Assembly: GCA_001510575.1 (NCBI GenBank)
Contig: LNGK01000004.1
Span: forward strand, 1,215,339 to 1,279,338
Length of the DNA: 64,000 nucleotides
From: Knoxdaviesia capensis
Lineage: Eukaryota > Ascomycota > Sordariomycetes > Microascales > Gondwanamycetaceae
Reading direction: 5' to 3'
In this document: positions 1 through 12,415 of the stretch, in pieces
How the letters are laid out: every line of letters starts with the position of its first letter
Numbering within the stretch: the first letter of the stretch is position 1
Translations under genes and position numbers: made by a program
The notes under the pieces: generated by a model
Database searches by the model: none
What the model was told of the DNA's origin: nothing
What the model saw: only the letters and a program-made list of their open reading frames with translations

Positions 1-439
1 GTGCAGATAACTGCAGCTCCGCACTTCGCGCGATGGATAGATGCGCGACATTGTCTACGGACCACTGTTCCCCTGCCACGGCGTCCGCATTGTCTTTTGT
101 ACATATGAATTCTTCTCTTGCGCTGTTATCATGGGCCCGTATCTTTTTTCTCTCTTATATCGTGTTTTGGGGAACACCGCTGCACAAATCTTGCAGTACA
201 TTCTTAGTTTTTCGTGTGTGCGTGGAATCCCCCCGCCTGCTGTGCGAATAGAACCAAGCTTTATTTCTTGTTCATTTCCCTCTCCCCCATGTGAGCGTCT
301 TGGATCATATTGCATCATTCCTCTGCTTGTGATCTTGCGTCTTGTAAAGGAAAGCACCGGACCTCAAGAGCGTAACGAGGAAAAAGGGGCGAGTAGGGAA
401 GGTTGACAGAACATGACGTCAAGAAAGAGAGGGGAGGAG

Positions 440-1600
440 GAAGTAAAAAAAAGGAACAAAAAGCAGGAAAAAAAAAAGAGGCGGACAGCCCCAACTCCCA
501 TCATCGCCGAGAGTTGATCAGAGAGGGTTTACATGACGTACACATGTGCAGTACGAAAGCTCCCTCTCTACCAACTAACCACTAGGTCATTGGGACTGTC
601 CTGAAGGCGAGGTACACAACATTGCTATATGAAGTGTACACATGTGACAGGGCGAGATAAGATTGGGAAGGAGCGATTGAAAAGGGGGAAGGAACCATGA
701 GAGCAGGAGGGGGGCAGGTGCTATGGGAATGGGAAGGAGCTCCTTGAACGGGAAGGAGCGATGGACATAGCGACGAGTCCCTTCTTTTTTTTAATCAGTA
801 ATACTGGTGATACACCGGCAATTCACCGGGATACATGCACAACTTGCTCTTAGCTAGGAACACTGCGAATACGGTGTTCTCTCTCAATGCACAAATGCTG
901 GAGACATGGCAGATATAGGGAGGAGGGAAGAGAAAAAAAGAACAAAGAAAAAAAAAGAGGCGGACAGCCCAACTCCCATCATCGCCGAGAGTTGATCAGA
1001 GACGGTTTACATGACGTACACATGTGCAGTACGAAAGCTCCTTCTCTACCAACTAAACCACTAGGTCATTGGTGCTGTCCTTAATACACACACACACTCC
1101 AGGGGCTTATGAAGTGTACACACACACACACACGGTGCCGGGACGGGGATAGGATGAGACCGGGAAGGAGCGACGTGGAGGGAAGGAGCGATGGGCAGTT
1201 GACATCCTCCCTTCTCCTTCCTAATCCCGGGGACGAGCCGTGAACTTAAACAACTCTTTCTCGCGTGTAATTTTCTGCATGCTTCAAATGCACGGAAACT
1301 CATCTAGACCTAGGGAATATAAGGAGAGGGGATGAGAGGGGGGGAAAAAGAGGGAAAAAAAAAAAGAGGCGGACAGCCAACACCACGGAGAGAATCGATC
1401 AGAGACGGTTCACATGACGTACACATGTGCAGTACGAAAGCTCCTTCTCTACCGATTAACCCACTAGGCCATTGGTACTGTCCTGACAATACACACGCCT
1501 TTGCGGACTTATGGATTGTACACAAACAGTATGTAGGTGTGGGAAGGAAGGAGCGATCTAGGTGAAGGAAGAGGGGGCACCTTCCTTGTGTTTGTTGCTC
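440..1600. repeat. Three-copy tandem repeat, 410-480 bp period
   Basis: Three diverged copies follow one another. Each core opens with an A-run and GAGGCGGACAGCC, at about 478, 957 and 1366. Each continues with a GAGAG(T)TGATCAGAGA-type block, then ATGACGTACACATGTGCAGT, ACGAAAGCTCC and an ACTAGGTCATTGG-like block. The tails carry GGGAAGGAGCGAT. Copy 2 has gained a (CA)n tract. The short ORFs in the copies read similar peptides only because the DNA is repeated; there is no supported gene. No terminal inverted repeat, reverse transcriptase or transposase is visible. Confidence 0.85.
1084..1133. repeat. (CA)n microsatellite
   Basis: Two CA tracts lie about 20 bp apart inside the second copy of the tandem repeat. 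They are absent from copy 1 and largely absent from copy 3, so they arose after duplication. Confidence 0.9.
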
Positions 1601-1927
1601 TTGGTTGTGCTTCGCGCGACCGTAACTTGCGTGTCTTAGTTGCCGCCTTCATCACCGTTGCATGCTTGAGCACAGAGGAAGCACCGTCTAGAATTCTCAG
1701 GCGAGTGACCTCATCTCATCTGGCTGTAAAGTCGCTTTTAGATATCTAGCTTGTATCTCAATCTATATGGTTCATAAAACAGGGGGTCAAAAAGAAACTA
1801 TGATCTCATAAGGTCTGAGATGTCTAAGATCATGCGAATGGGCATCCCATGAAAGATTACTGCAATCCAAAAAAAAAAGGTGGTGGAGACAATCTGTCTT
1901 CTCATCCGAAACTCACGGGGCATAACT

Positions 1928-3706
1928 TCACCGCACCATCGACGACCGCCATCCAACCGACATGCCATTGACCACATCCAGCGCCCCATCGACCGCCGTC
2001 TCGAGCTGCGCCACACGGTGCTTCAACGACTTGTTCTCGTCCCGGAGCAAGCTGACCGTGTTCCACGCCACGCTGGCGTTCTGGCCGCTGCAGTTCGAGC
2101 ACGCACCGACACCTCCGGCACCAGATCCACCATCGGCATCGCCGGAGAAGCCCTTCCACAGAAGTTTCTGGAGGCCGTTCATCGGGGTCGACGGGCCGGA
2201 GGTCGACGCCATCTGCCGTGTGAGGGGGGCCATGCGAGCCGGCGGCGTCGGGGTGACTGCTCCGACAATGGTGGAAGCGGTTCCAGAACGCTGGGGCATC
2301 TGGCTGTTGCGGGCCTGCGACGCCGGGGTGGGGGTGTCTGGAACAGTTGGGGGCAGTCCAGATGCTCTGGGACTGCCAGCAGAGGCAACCGAGCCGGGGC
2401 TTCCACTTCCGCCAGCCTCATACATACTGGACGGCGGGAAAGTTGGGCTGCGGGAGCGCGAGAAGAGACTCGACGACTCAAAGCTCTCGTCATCGGTATC
2501 AAAGCCGGCGCTACCGGCTGTGACAGAAGCACCCGGACCTCCAGGACCGCCGGGATGGGAACCGAGCCCGCTGGATCCTCCGGCCATACCACTGCGGCGC
2601 TTTCTCCATCGCTGGATGCGCTGGTCGGCCTCGGCACCAAGATCCTCCGAGACCGTGCTGCCCAGATCTTCGTCCTGGTCGTAGTTGAGTGGGCCAGCAC
2701 CGGCGGAATTAGTGGAGCCTCGAGCCATGGCTACGGCAGCAGCAATGGCCTTGTCGCGGTTCTGCTGCTCCTCAATGCGGGCACGTTTCTCGGCGTTTAG
2801 CTCTTCCATAAGCTGGCGCATGGCATCTTCCTGTTCCGATGCCTTGCGGGCCATGGTATCGAGTTGCGACTTGAGCTGGCGCACGCGCAGGTCGACCTCG
2901 TCCTTTTCGTCCGCGCGGGCGTCCAGTTCGGCATGGATATCACGGAGAGCATTGGTCCGGGCGCGGTAGGCGTCTTGGAATCGGCGGAGGAGGGCGGCGG
3001 CGTTGGCTTGGACGGCTTTGACCGAGTCTTCGGAGGCCGGACCACTACCGTTGCTTGGTGCGGCCGGAGATGGGGCCGACAAAGCGGCTTCAATGTTTAA
3101 GGAGCATAGCTCTTCGTCCAGGGTCGCGGACGACAAGCCGGTGGGTTGTGGCGATTGAGTGAATCTGGAAAGCGCATTCATGGGCGACGACAAGAAGCCG
3201 AAGCGCGACGACGAAGACGACGAACCGAGCGCCATTGCTGAATCGTCGTCAACAACGAGAGAAGATCTGCGAGAAGAAGAGGTGAAGCTCTTGGAAGTCA
3301 CAGAGCGCCGTAAGCGGCTGGTAGCTGCTGATGAAGGAACTGGACCGCCCGCAAAGGCGGAGTCTCTCGCGAGAGAAGCTCCAGTGGGAGCCATTGGGCT
3401 TGGGGATTTTGATGGAGTCGAGGGAAGAGATGCTGAGTGGTTGGGAGCGGTGGTTCTCAAATACGACGGCGACGGCGATGAGGGTGCAGGAGGTGCAGCT
3501 GCAGTAGAAACCGCCTTGGGAGTGGGAGTGGAACGAGGCGAGGAACTTGCGGACGACGAGAACCACTCGGAGAGCTTGGAAGTGAAAAAGGTTGAAGCCT
3601 GGCCAGTCGAGTTTGGCGAGGGTAGTGGTGCAGGAGAAGTCGGAACGGAAAGTGATGATGTAGCTTTCAAAGATGGCCTGGGCCTATTTTCTCCGGTCAA
3701 AACCAT
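1928..3706 (-). CDS. Coiled-coil, Ser/Pro-rich conserved fungal protein
   Basis: A single-exon ORF of 592 codons starting MVLTGENRP. Residues 1-220 are Ser/Pro/Ala-rich and probably disordered. Residues about 229-332 are strongly heptad-like, rich in Glu, Arg, Lys, Gln and Leu, and should form a coiled coil. A Gly/Ser/Pro-rich linker follows. The C-terminal block (about 534-592) holds a CSNCSG pair of cysteines and a second coiled coil with SLLRDENKSLKHRV. This architecture resembles uncharacterised proteins of filamentous ascomycetes; I cannot name a function. The C-terminal cysteines are too few for a recognised zinc finger. The start is the first ATG of the open frame. The upstream side (about 3.7-5.3 kb) is pyrimidine-rich on the coding strand, which suggests a long 5' leader. 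Confidence 0.8.
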   Translation of the reverse strand: MVLTGENRPRPSLKATSSLSVPTSPAPLPSPNSTGQASTFFTSKLSEWFSSSASSSPRSTPTPKAVSTAAAPPAPSSPSPSYLRTTAPNHSASLPSTPSKSPSPMAPTGASLARDSAFAGGPVPSSAATSRLRRSVTSKSFTSSSRRSSLVVDDDSAMALGSSSSSSRFGFLSSPMNALSRFTQSPQPTGLSSATLDEELCSLNIEAALSAPSPAAPSNGSGPASEDSVKAVQANAAALLRRFQDAYRARTNALRDIHAELDARADEKDEVDLRVRQLKSQLDTMARKASEQEDAMRQLMEELNAEKRARIEEQQNRDKAIAAAVAMARGSTNSAGAGPLNYDQDEDLGSTVSEDLGAEADQRIQRWRKRRSGMAGGSSGLGSHPGGPGGPGASVTAGSAGFDTDDESFESSSLFSRSRSPTFPPSSMYEAGGSGSPGSVASAGSPRASGLPPTVPDTPTPASQARNSQMPQRSGTASTIVGAVTPTPPARMAPLTRQMASTSGPSTPMNGLQKLLWKGFSGDADGGSGAGGVGACSNCSGQNASVAWNTVSLLRDENKSLKHRVAQLETAVDGALDVVNGMSVGWRSSMVR

Positions 3707-6700
3707 TTCATGGAGGCAAATAGCAGGAAGGAATGATAGGGAGAGTCAAGAAAAGAAATAATAAAAAGAAAACGGAATAATCCCAAACTGCAGGGCGATT
3801 TTGCCGATTCGTCCACGTAGCAAACAGAAAGCAGCAATATGGAGACGGACGAGGATATTCAATTCGAGCAAACGGCGATCAGCATGGGCGTTTTGGCAAG
3901 GGAAGCGGGTTAGGTAGCAGGCGACCAAAAGTGGTGTTAGCCACAGCTGAAGATCGAGTCGCAGTGCGTCGTGTATTGTGCAGCGCCTGCTTGCCTCTTT
4001 CTTTCTCTTCTTTGGGGTACCTTCCCGACCAGTGCGCGATACAGTTGTACAGACACCGAGAAATGAGTACAGAGTCAGAGACCGGCCGCGCTCTCAGGCT
4101 CTTTGCACGGGTAAGATGAGACCGGAAAACGGAGTAAGAGGGTTTGAGCGGGCGAGAGTGTCTCGAGTTGGATTTAGAAAGCGTCGATCAGCCTGTAGCG
4201 GTAGGGCGAAAACAGCGAAGCAGGCTGTATAAGTGGGAGCCGTTAAGAAGGAAAATATGACGATGGGATTGGCGAAACATGCATGTACCGTGCATGTATC
4301 TGCAGCTGGCATATGCAGGCGGTCCCAACAGACACAGGAATATTGCAGTTACGTAGAAGCTACCTCGTGTGAGCGCAAGGTGGTACTAATGATGTGGGAC
4401 TTTGGATGTGAAGAGGCGGAATTGGGACTTCGTAAGAGTGACAAGATTGCTTGGAGCTCGGCTGGTTGAAGTCGGTGATCAAAAAAGGGCAAATATGGGA
4501 TATGCCAAGTTGGGCAGGAAAATGAACGAATATTAACCCAGTTTGGAGGGAAGCAGAGGAGATGAAGAGAGAAAGAGATCCAAGAAAGGAGGCGAACGCC
4601 GAGCAAACGGAAGCGAGACCTTTGGAGGCGAGCAGAGAATATATTGGGATCGGTTTGGACGGATATGCGGGTCGCTTGTGTGTCGCTTTGGGTTTGTGGA
4701 GGGTGGTGCTACACGGATACGTACGCTTTCTCTCCCAGGCTGACCTTTGGTGTGCTGTACACGGAGGGGAAAAAAGAGTCACGGAGAAGTGAAGCTGTGA
4801 TATCCAGTCAAGCGCAGATCACGAAGAGTTGCCAGCAGAAGCGGAGCGAGAGGGATGTCACTTTCGGACACCCACAGACACACTGGGAGGAACTGAGCGA
4901 GCGTGGATGAAAGAAGCCTGACGCTGTGGCAAAGCAGGGGTGAAGCTTGACTTTTTCTTTCTTTTTCGTTTTGGTGGAGTGGGATGGATGGCCGTGACTG
5001 GAGGAGGATCCACGAAGGCTGAAACTCGCAGGTGAAGAGCTGTTGTTCGAAGCTGGTATAGAAGAATACTGTAGATATGAAAAGAGAGAGAGAGAGAGAT
5101 GTGGTTTGAAGAGGGGAAAGAGAATGAATATGAGGACTGGAAGAAATATCAAACGGGAGGTGCTGAGTCGAAGAATGAGTAAGAGATGAGTACAGCGGTG
5201 TACACGAACTTTGAGGGCCCGACTTAGTCAGAGGAAGCTTTTCAGTGGTGGAAAGGAAGGAACAGGACGAGTTCCATAGGAGAATTCGACCGAGAAGGAG
5301 CAACCGACTCTCTCTTCCTTATTATGCATTCTGCGTTAACAGCAGGAGCTTGCAACTATCAGACCCGATTCACACCAGCAGCGAAAATGCGACACCTGTG
5401 AATGCTGTCAACACACTTATGGACTCGCCGGCTCACTTTGGCATTTGGTATTCTGGTACCTAGAATAGAATCTTGGAAATACATGGGCCTCGACTCAATG
5501 CAGATACACTGGTACGCGTTGCTCGGTGTAAGAAAGCGCAGGCAGCCATATAAAAAAAAGCCAGAAGAACTAGGTGGGGTTAAAATGAAAGGGCGGCGGT
5601 CATGCAATGCGCAGCAGCGGCATTCCAGCGTAGAAGCCTTCTGAGGAATGCAGTTTCTTGGTGGGGAGGGGAAATTCGCCCGCATTTCTAGACCTCGACC
5701 TTTAGTCCTTAGCAGGTCGCACGACACTTGATGAACCTCGAGATTTTGATGTCTTGCGATTATCTAGACAGGAATGCAAACCCTAAAATTACCCATCTTT
5801 CATGGACTTCTCTTCTCTCTACGAGTGTATTACGTCCTCAAAAGGGAGGATGAGGAGGAGGAGGCAGCTCAGTTCGCATGATCAAGACGGCTGCTGCACC
5901 TGACTTACAAGATGCGCAAGCCCTCTCTCTCCCTCCCTCGACCCTACATGTATCTTTTTTTTTTGTGCGGTGTTTCATCATGCCCAGTGGTGTTCCCCAT
6001 GCTGACGGTGATATAAGCAGACATATATAGCCTGGCGCAGCTCGGTATCTGTCTGCCCCCTTTTCGTGGCTCCTCTTCCTTGAAAGGATTCGAAAAAAAA
6101 ATACCCAAAATAGAAAAAAAAAAAATTAAAAGAGTGAGAAGAAGCAGAGGAGGGGGATGGACAAGCCGGGGAATGCAGCCGACCTGCCGGGCAACAACCT
6201 TATCGTGCAGCTGTTCCAACCCGTGCGTTCATTCCTCGCTACGAGTTCGGGTGGACGGTCCAGGAATGAGCGTGTCCCACGTTCGTTCCCCGTCAACCAT
6301 CCATTCCAGATGCTTTGTTTTGTGTGTGTGTGTGTGTGTGTTGGCCTCCCGGTGTGCTCTCTTCGGGGAGAGAGACAGAAGGAAAGCTGCAGCTTTTTCA
6401 GTTGTCCCACAGACTCTGCCCCCCCTCCTCTCCCAGCGTCTCAGCTTCACTGACACAACCGATCCTGTTTCTCTCCTACTCGCTTAAGCCTCCTTGTTCT
6501 CCCCCCTCCCCGCCCGAGAGAAAAAACAAGTGAACCCTTGTCCACAGCCCTCAAAACCCCCCCAGTGCATCTCGATTTCTTCACGTTGTCGGTTTCTTTC
6601 TTTCTTTCTTTTTTATTTCTTCGCCTGTCGACCCGAGTGAAGACACCTGTCGCACTGACGACTCGACCGTCCTGGGTCTTGAACCGAGTCTTGCCTGTCT

Positions 6701-8026
6701 ATCGGTCGGTCTTTTGTCCTAGTGGTGTCGTACGAAGAGATAACCCCAAAAAAGGAAAATCGAACAATATAGCTTTTGGGGGAGGACCGCAGCCCCTAGA
6801 CGCCAAATCCGAACGAGCAAGATTTCTGGCAGCTGGGTTTTCTCACGCATGATGGTCCCCACCTTAACCCACACTATCGCCGTTCATGCCGTGCCAGACC
6901 CCACTTTTCCGGCCCGGTCGAGAATTCCTTTTCTTCTCTTAGGTTTGGTGCTCAGCTTTGCCTTTCCTCCATGGTTCTGCGCCGGGTATATACATATCAC
7001 ACACATCGACATGCAGAGAAACAGTACATGTATCTACTGTAGATATACATCTAAATGCCCCCTCCGGCCTTGTTTTCTTCCCAGACGTAATTTATTCCAT
7101 CTGATGTCCCCGATCTTCCCCTCCCCCGTCCTGCTTCTTCAGGGCTTTTGTTTCTTCCTGTTCTTTTCTCCGCTTGATCCTTCCCGAGCTTCCTAAGACC
7201 ACCAGAGCATATAGAAACAAGAAAGAACAACACTGTTCCTGTAGCATGTCCATTGCACATGGACACACACCGGCGTAGGCCCAGACCCGGGATAAGCCAG
7301 CTAGATTGCGCCCCGGCTCTGGTCGGCTTGGAGAATACCCACCCAAGACCGCGGGACACACCGACCGGGGGAATCTAGTGCGTGTCGGTCCAGTTGAGCC
7401 GGCCATGTTGTGTACGTATTTTTGACTTTCTTTTTTTGATCTTCCTCCGCACGTTCACGAGACCATGCCACAGGAAGTCACAACATGTTCTCTTGCCTCT
7501 TCCGCGCCGTCGGGAGTCCTTTTCTTCATCGTCTCTCAAGAGTCGGCAAACGTCACGGACAAAAGTCATCTCACGGAAAAGCGCATATCAGCGGAGAAAA
7601 GCAGTATCCCAAAGGCCAGAAGCGACCGGAGGAGAAAAGAAACAGATTTCCACCAAGAGGAACATATTTTCTTTTTTAAATAAAATCCCTGAACTTCATT
7701 CGTAACCCTCGTCATCACGCAGCGTAAGAAAGAAAACGACAAAATAGAGGAAAAACCAAAAATGAATCCAGGGCTTGTAACCTCATGCTCGTAGTCAAAC
7801 ACGCAAGAAAAGTTCCGAAAAGCCCCCCGCCCCTATTCCGGAAGACAGAAGAAAGACGAAAAGAACCCTAAGAGTCAGAGCGGAAATGCTCGACAGTGAA
7901 AAAAACGAAAAAAAGGAAAAGTTTTATCCCAGGAAGAACACCATAACAAAGAGGAGGAGAGGACGCGCGGGGAAGCACACGACATGGAGAGAGAGGCAGA
8001 GGCAAAGAGCAGACACGGAAACACGC
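3707..8026. other. Intergenic region, no gene supported
   Basis: This lies between the start of the coiled-coil gene and the 3' end of TIF6. The part near 3.7-5.3 kb is CT-rich on the minus strand and probably holds the promoter and leader of the coiled-coil gene; it carries GAGTACAG motifs near 4065 and 5187. The rest has short, low-complexity, overlapping ORFs on both strands with no recognisable protein. Confidence 0.6.
6319..6341. repeat. (GT)n microsatellite
   Basis: An uninterrupted TG/GT tract of about 11 repeats in intergenic DNA. Confidence 0.9.
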
Positions 8027-9199
8027 TTAGTAGAACGACTCGACGATCGTGTCCCGCATGGTAGTGTTGATGTTTCCGGGCGCCGCGCCCTCGCCCAGCC
8101 GAAACACGCTCTCAATGACGCTGAGCTCGGTAGCCGTGGTATCGAGGCCGGTGACCGCCATCCAGTCGTTGACGACCATGCCGGCGCCAACAACACTGGA
8201 GCCGCGGTTGACGCTGCCGGCGACGAGCGGCACCTGCAGCAGCGACGACAGCTCGTCCTGGTCCTGGATGGGGGTTTTGGGGTGCACGAGGCCGCCCTGG
8301 TTGGACAGCGCCATGTAGCTGCCGACCAGCACGTTGTCGGCGACGGTCTGGCGGAACACCTCGACGCCGAGCACGTCGGCGATGATCTCCTCTGTCTCGC
8401 GCTCCAGGTCCGGGTGCACCAGCGCAATGTGGTCGTTGCACGCAATCACGTTGCCCAGCGCCGACAGCCGCTCTTCTATCCGCTGTATCCGGATCGTGTC
8501 GGGGAGGCTGTTGCGCAGGTGCTGGAGTTCCTGGTCGCTGGTGGTGGTGGGCACGAGCAGTCCCTTGCGGTTTCTGAGAGCGGGGAGGGTAAGTGGGTGT
8601 TAGATATGGCGTTCAAAGTGCTCCACTGCATTGCAGCATGAGTGCTGGGCTTGAGAGAGAGAGACCAGACTTACCCAGCGGTTAACCGGCCAATGATGCG
8701 AGTACCGGCAATGGTTGTGCGGCAAATGGGAATGACATCCTGCAACTCGGCCTCGAACACACTGTAGAAGTTCTCGCTGGCGCCGATGGCCACGAGGGCA
8801 TAGGAGTTTGTGAGTTTTGAGAAGACTCCGACTCTGCATTGAATGTCTGCGGTTAGTTCATGCCTGCCCTCAGCCGTTTTTTTTTTTTAGATTTCCACCA
8901 AAGGAATAACAGCGAGTGCGTGGTATCGTGCGCAAAATGCGAGGTCACTGGATGGAATGTGACGTTGCCAGACCCGGCACAGCGCAGGGTTCCACGGTCC
9001 GGCACCGGGCCCGGGCTCCCGGACCCTCCGCACAAGACCGGGGACGCCCCGCTCCGTCCGCGGATAACACAAGCACATCCGCCCGCCACACACACCTAGC
9101 CTCCCCAGCCCCGCCCCATCCCCTCCAAAAAAAGCCCACAGCAACACGGAGATCAAGCACTCACTCATTCGAGTTTTCAAACTGGGCTCGGACAGCCAT
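8027..9199 (-). CDS. TIF6: Eukaryotic translation initiation factor 6 (eIF6/Tif6)
   Basis: Three exons on the minus strand: 9165-9199, 8675-8833 and 8573-8027, giving 246 aa, the length of yeast Tif6. Exon 1 encodes [12 protein letters not shown] and ends in a codon split by GTGAGT. Exon 2 begins after TGCAG with [17 protein letters not shown], and exon 3 with [16 protein letters not shown]. eIF6 binds the 60S subunit and blocks joining to 40S until it is released in the cytoplasm; it is also needed in the nucleolus for 60S maturation. Conserved eIF6 segments are visible throughout, including [33 protein letters not shown] and [11 protein letters not shown]. All three exons keep frame and no disruption is seen. 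Splice sites were assigned by eye, and both junctions restore the conserved protein exactly. Confidence 0.97.
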
Positions 9200-10484
9200 G
9201 GTTGGTGGAGCAGTAACGGTAGTAGTTCCGGTGAGTGGAATTGTGACGGTAGTCGAAAAGAACGGTACAAAGAAGGACTTGTATGCAAATCCTCCGAAGA
9301 GATAACTGAAAAGGGCTTAGTAAATAAGAAAAAAAAAAAGAAACGTTGAAGGCAAAACCGGTATCGATGATGGCGATGAGAATAGAAGGAGGAAAGAGAA
9401 AAAGCTTGCAGCAGGAGGGGAGCTTTTTAATTTTTCTGGCAGTAAGGTGCTGCGCTTCTGGAAACTCACCGCTTTTGGCGGGGCAGGTACGTTGGAGGAG
9501 GAATTCTGCCAGAACTTCCCGCACTTGCCTTGCCTTCTATTTTTTGCCTGGTTGTCAGAAGCCCGCTAAACAACCCCGGAAAGTTTTTTTTTTCTTTTTT
9601 TCTTGCGATGACTCAAAGACAATCTCATGGCTGCTCCATAGTATGACTCGGTGCAGGGGACGAAAACCCGGATGAGGCGAAAACACTCATAATTAAAAAT
9701 TCGAAAGTTTCCTATTCCTACGTAGCGCCGCTTCGGTCTGATCAGTCATCCTGAGTCTGGGTTTTAGCTCACGTAAGGTTGCCTGCTGTGCGGGTGTGAT
9801 CCACTATGAGCCATCATGATGGATTGGCGCCTCACGTGTGGCTGTACCACTCAACCTTACGAGTTACCACCACTGGCAGGCCAGCGGGTCAGCCGCGGCT
9901 GCGGTTTCACTCCGGACACACGAGATCACACCGGAGCACTCTGGAACAGCTCGCCCCGCAGCCGATGCAAGCCTACCCCATACACGCCTTAGGTTGCGAG
10001 AGCTTCCGTTCCCAATAGCACGCAACACCGCATCACGACTATGGAACACTCCACGGCACTGCAGTATGATTCCCATCCCCGTTAATCGAACCATGTTATA
10101 TCAATGAGTTTGAATGTCTCTTCCGTACGAGGCAGAGGAGTAGATAAGCAGAAGAGAATCGTAATCTATGTTATGTCATTAAGACGCAGGAAGCAGAAAA
10201 AAAAAGAGACGCAAGCTATCACAAATATGCTACGGATATGCTCCTGGCAGGGTAGAGCAATGGCAGAGAAAAAAGGCCATGTGAAGGTGAAGATGAAGCT
10301 GAAGAGAGACCTCCCAGAACGCAAAGCCGATGCTGCACGATTCAGGCCAAAAAATAACAATCAGAGGCTTGTGCACGTAAGACATGTCTTCGAGAATGGA
10401 CGGGGAATATAACAAAGAGAAGATAAAAACAATCCTGGGAGCCCGCATTTGAGAATAACCCCGGCAATCCGAAGGAAGTGGTGT
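9200..10484. other. Intergenic region, no gene supported
   Basis: This holds the presumed TIF6 promoter and the 3' end of the next minus-strand gene. Only short ORFs are present and none is recognisable. Confidence 0.55.
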
Positions 10485-11511
10485 CTACCGCAGCGCCAAT
10501 GACGGGAAGTACCGTGGCCCGGCGTACCCCTTGGCAATAACCGCCTGGAGGTCCACGACATTCGTATAGGCACCCTCGTATGGGCTCCAGATCTTCAACA
10601 GGATAAACCGGCCAGACACGGGCGGATCGAAGGTGATGGTGCACTTGGTCTGTCTCATGGTGAACCGCGCATGTGGCGTGAGTAGTGTGCCCCCGACGGC
10701 CCGAACCGCCTCCTGCATGGCTTGTTGAGAGGCTTCGCGCGCTTCGGCTAGGCTCATAGACCCACCGTTGCCAACCCCGCCAGTGTTCCCGGCCGAGCCT
10801 CCTCCACTACCGGTGACAGTTGGACCGAAAGCACGCCGGCGCGGCATGAAGTTCGGTAGAGCGTCAGCTTCAAGCATTGACGCCCACGGATCGTCGTCAA
10901 GGACGTCTCCGAGGGAGTATCCGTCATCATTGTTGTCGCTCTCAAACGGAAGCGTGCCGATATGGTTGGGAGGGGGCCATCTGTGTACGGTTCTAACAAT
11001 GTCAAGCAGGTCTTCGTCATCCGGTTCCCAATCGTTGCGGTCTTCGTCCTCTTCGTCGTCGTCACTTTCGTCGCAGTATTGGGTCATGATGTTAAAGGTT
11101 GATACGTAGTTGGAGAACTCTCCGGGGAGTTGGGGAAGTCGCAGTTCCCCAGCATTCTCATCCGATTCACTGCCTGGGCTGCGGAATCGCCGCCGCCGGA
11201 TTTCGGCTCGTGACATCGGGGCCGCTCCCCCATTACCACTGCTGGGGGCGCCGAACTGAAAGCGGTCAAGCAACGCGTTGCGGCCATTCGACTGGGTAGC
11301 AGCTGCTGAGCCTGCTGCCGCCGCTGCTGCCTGGGGGTTGGCGCCGCGGGATCTTGTTGCTGTTGAAACGGGTTCGTATCGGATCTGGTATTGGGCGGTG
11401 CGCGCAAGAATATCGTTGTCGTCCATGGTGACAAAAATGAGGCCATGTCTGTAGATGTGAAGGATGGTGGTGTTAGTATCAAGGAGGCTAGTTTGCTTTG
11501 CGGTCACAGCC

Positions 11512-11580
<69 letters not shown>

Positions 11581-12415
11581 ACGGGCGGCTATAACCGGGG
11601 GCTTTGAGGACCAGCTCCTTCAAGGTGAAAGCGGTCGAGCCCTGGTGCTCAAGGAGAATATTGCAGCGATTGCCTCGCATACTGTATACCGAGGCATCGT
11701 CGTTGAGAATGTTCCTCGCGTTAAAGGTGGATTCACTGGGGGTGGTTCCGTCGCCAAACTTCAACAGCGTCATTTTCAGCGGGCCGGGCTCGACTTGGCC
11801 ATACTTTCCATAGCGGAAGCTGGTGTGTTCGCGGGCCATGCGATCACCATCCAACTTTCTTCGTTTCGAACGGCGGGTGTCCTCCTGGGAGGAGCTGCTT
11901 TGCAGATCAGAGTGGGGAACGTCCATATCACTGGCGGGGGAGTCGGCGGGGCGTGAGAAGCGGCGATGCGACTGGAGTTGCTGAAGCAGAGCCTGCTGGT
12001 CCTGTTGCAGCTGTTGATGTTGCAGGAGCTGCTGCTGAATTTGCAGCTGGAGCTGTTGAGCCGAGGTAGAGGTGGAGCTAGAAGGGGAGGAGTGGCTGTC
12101 GAGAAGAGCTCGGAGATGCGAATTTGCCTGATGTAGACTCTGGCTGAGGTCCTGGAAGTTGGGAAGCGGCGGGGCAGCTTCGGGGTTGGAAGAGGAATGG
12201 TAATGCTGGTGGCGGTCACCAGGGGTTTGTGGTCGTCGGGGCCGGCGGCTATGCGGCTGAGCTATGCGGCGGTGGGGGCCTGAAGCACGGAGCGGAGGTA
12301 GAGAAGCAATGAAGGTGGCGGTTCGAGTGGGAGGCAAAGGCGGAAAGTCCTCGTCAAGGTCAAGGATTCCGGCTATGGTAACGCGAGAGGGATTCCCCGA
12401 CGGGTTGGAAGACAT
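10485..12415 (-). CDS. Conserved fungal protein of unknown function, Gln-rich
   Basis: Two exons (11583-12415 and 10485-11448), 598 aa. The junction joins KAPGYSRP to HGLIFVTMDDNDILARTAQYQ without a gap, so the 134-nt intron is well supported. Residues 1-110 are Pro/Ser/Arg-rich. A Gln/Leu-rich coiled stretch lies at about 119-149 and a likely nuclear localisation signal, RSKRRKLD, at 182-189. From residue 200 there is a conserved-looking domain that starts FRYGKYGQVEPG and includes MRGNRCNILLEHQG. After an acidic linker (CDESDDDEEDED) the C-terminus ends with HARFTMRQTKCTITFDPPVS and a GYAGPRYFP tail. I recognise the pattern as a conserved filamentous-fungal family but know no function. The start at MSSNPSG is chosen over an ATG 31 codons upstream because the extension looks non-conserved. 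Confidence 0.85.
11513..11577. repeat. Compound (AT)n(AG)n microsatellite inside an intron
   Basis: About 15 AT repeats run directly into about 17 AG repeats. The tract takes up nearly half of the 134-nt intron of the gene at 10485-12415. On the coding strand it begins right after the GTAGGT donor, as CT repeats followed by AT repeats. Confidence 0.95.

Noticed and set aside
1880..2800. 306-codon plus-strand ORF antisense to the coiled-coil gene
   Set aside because: Low-complexity antisense translation; the minus-strand frame has coherent coiled coils over the whole length.
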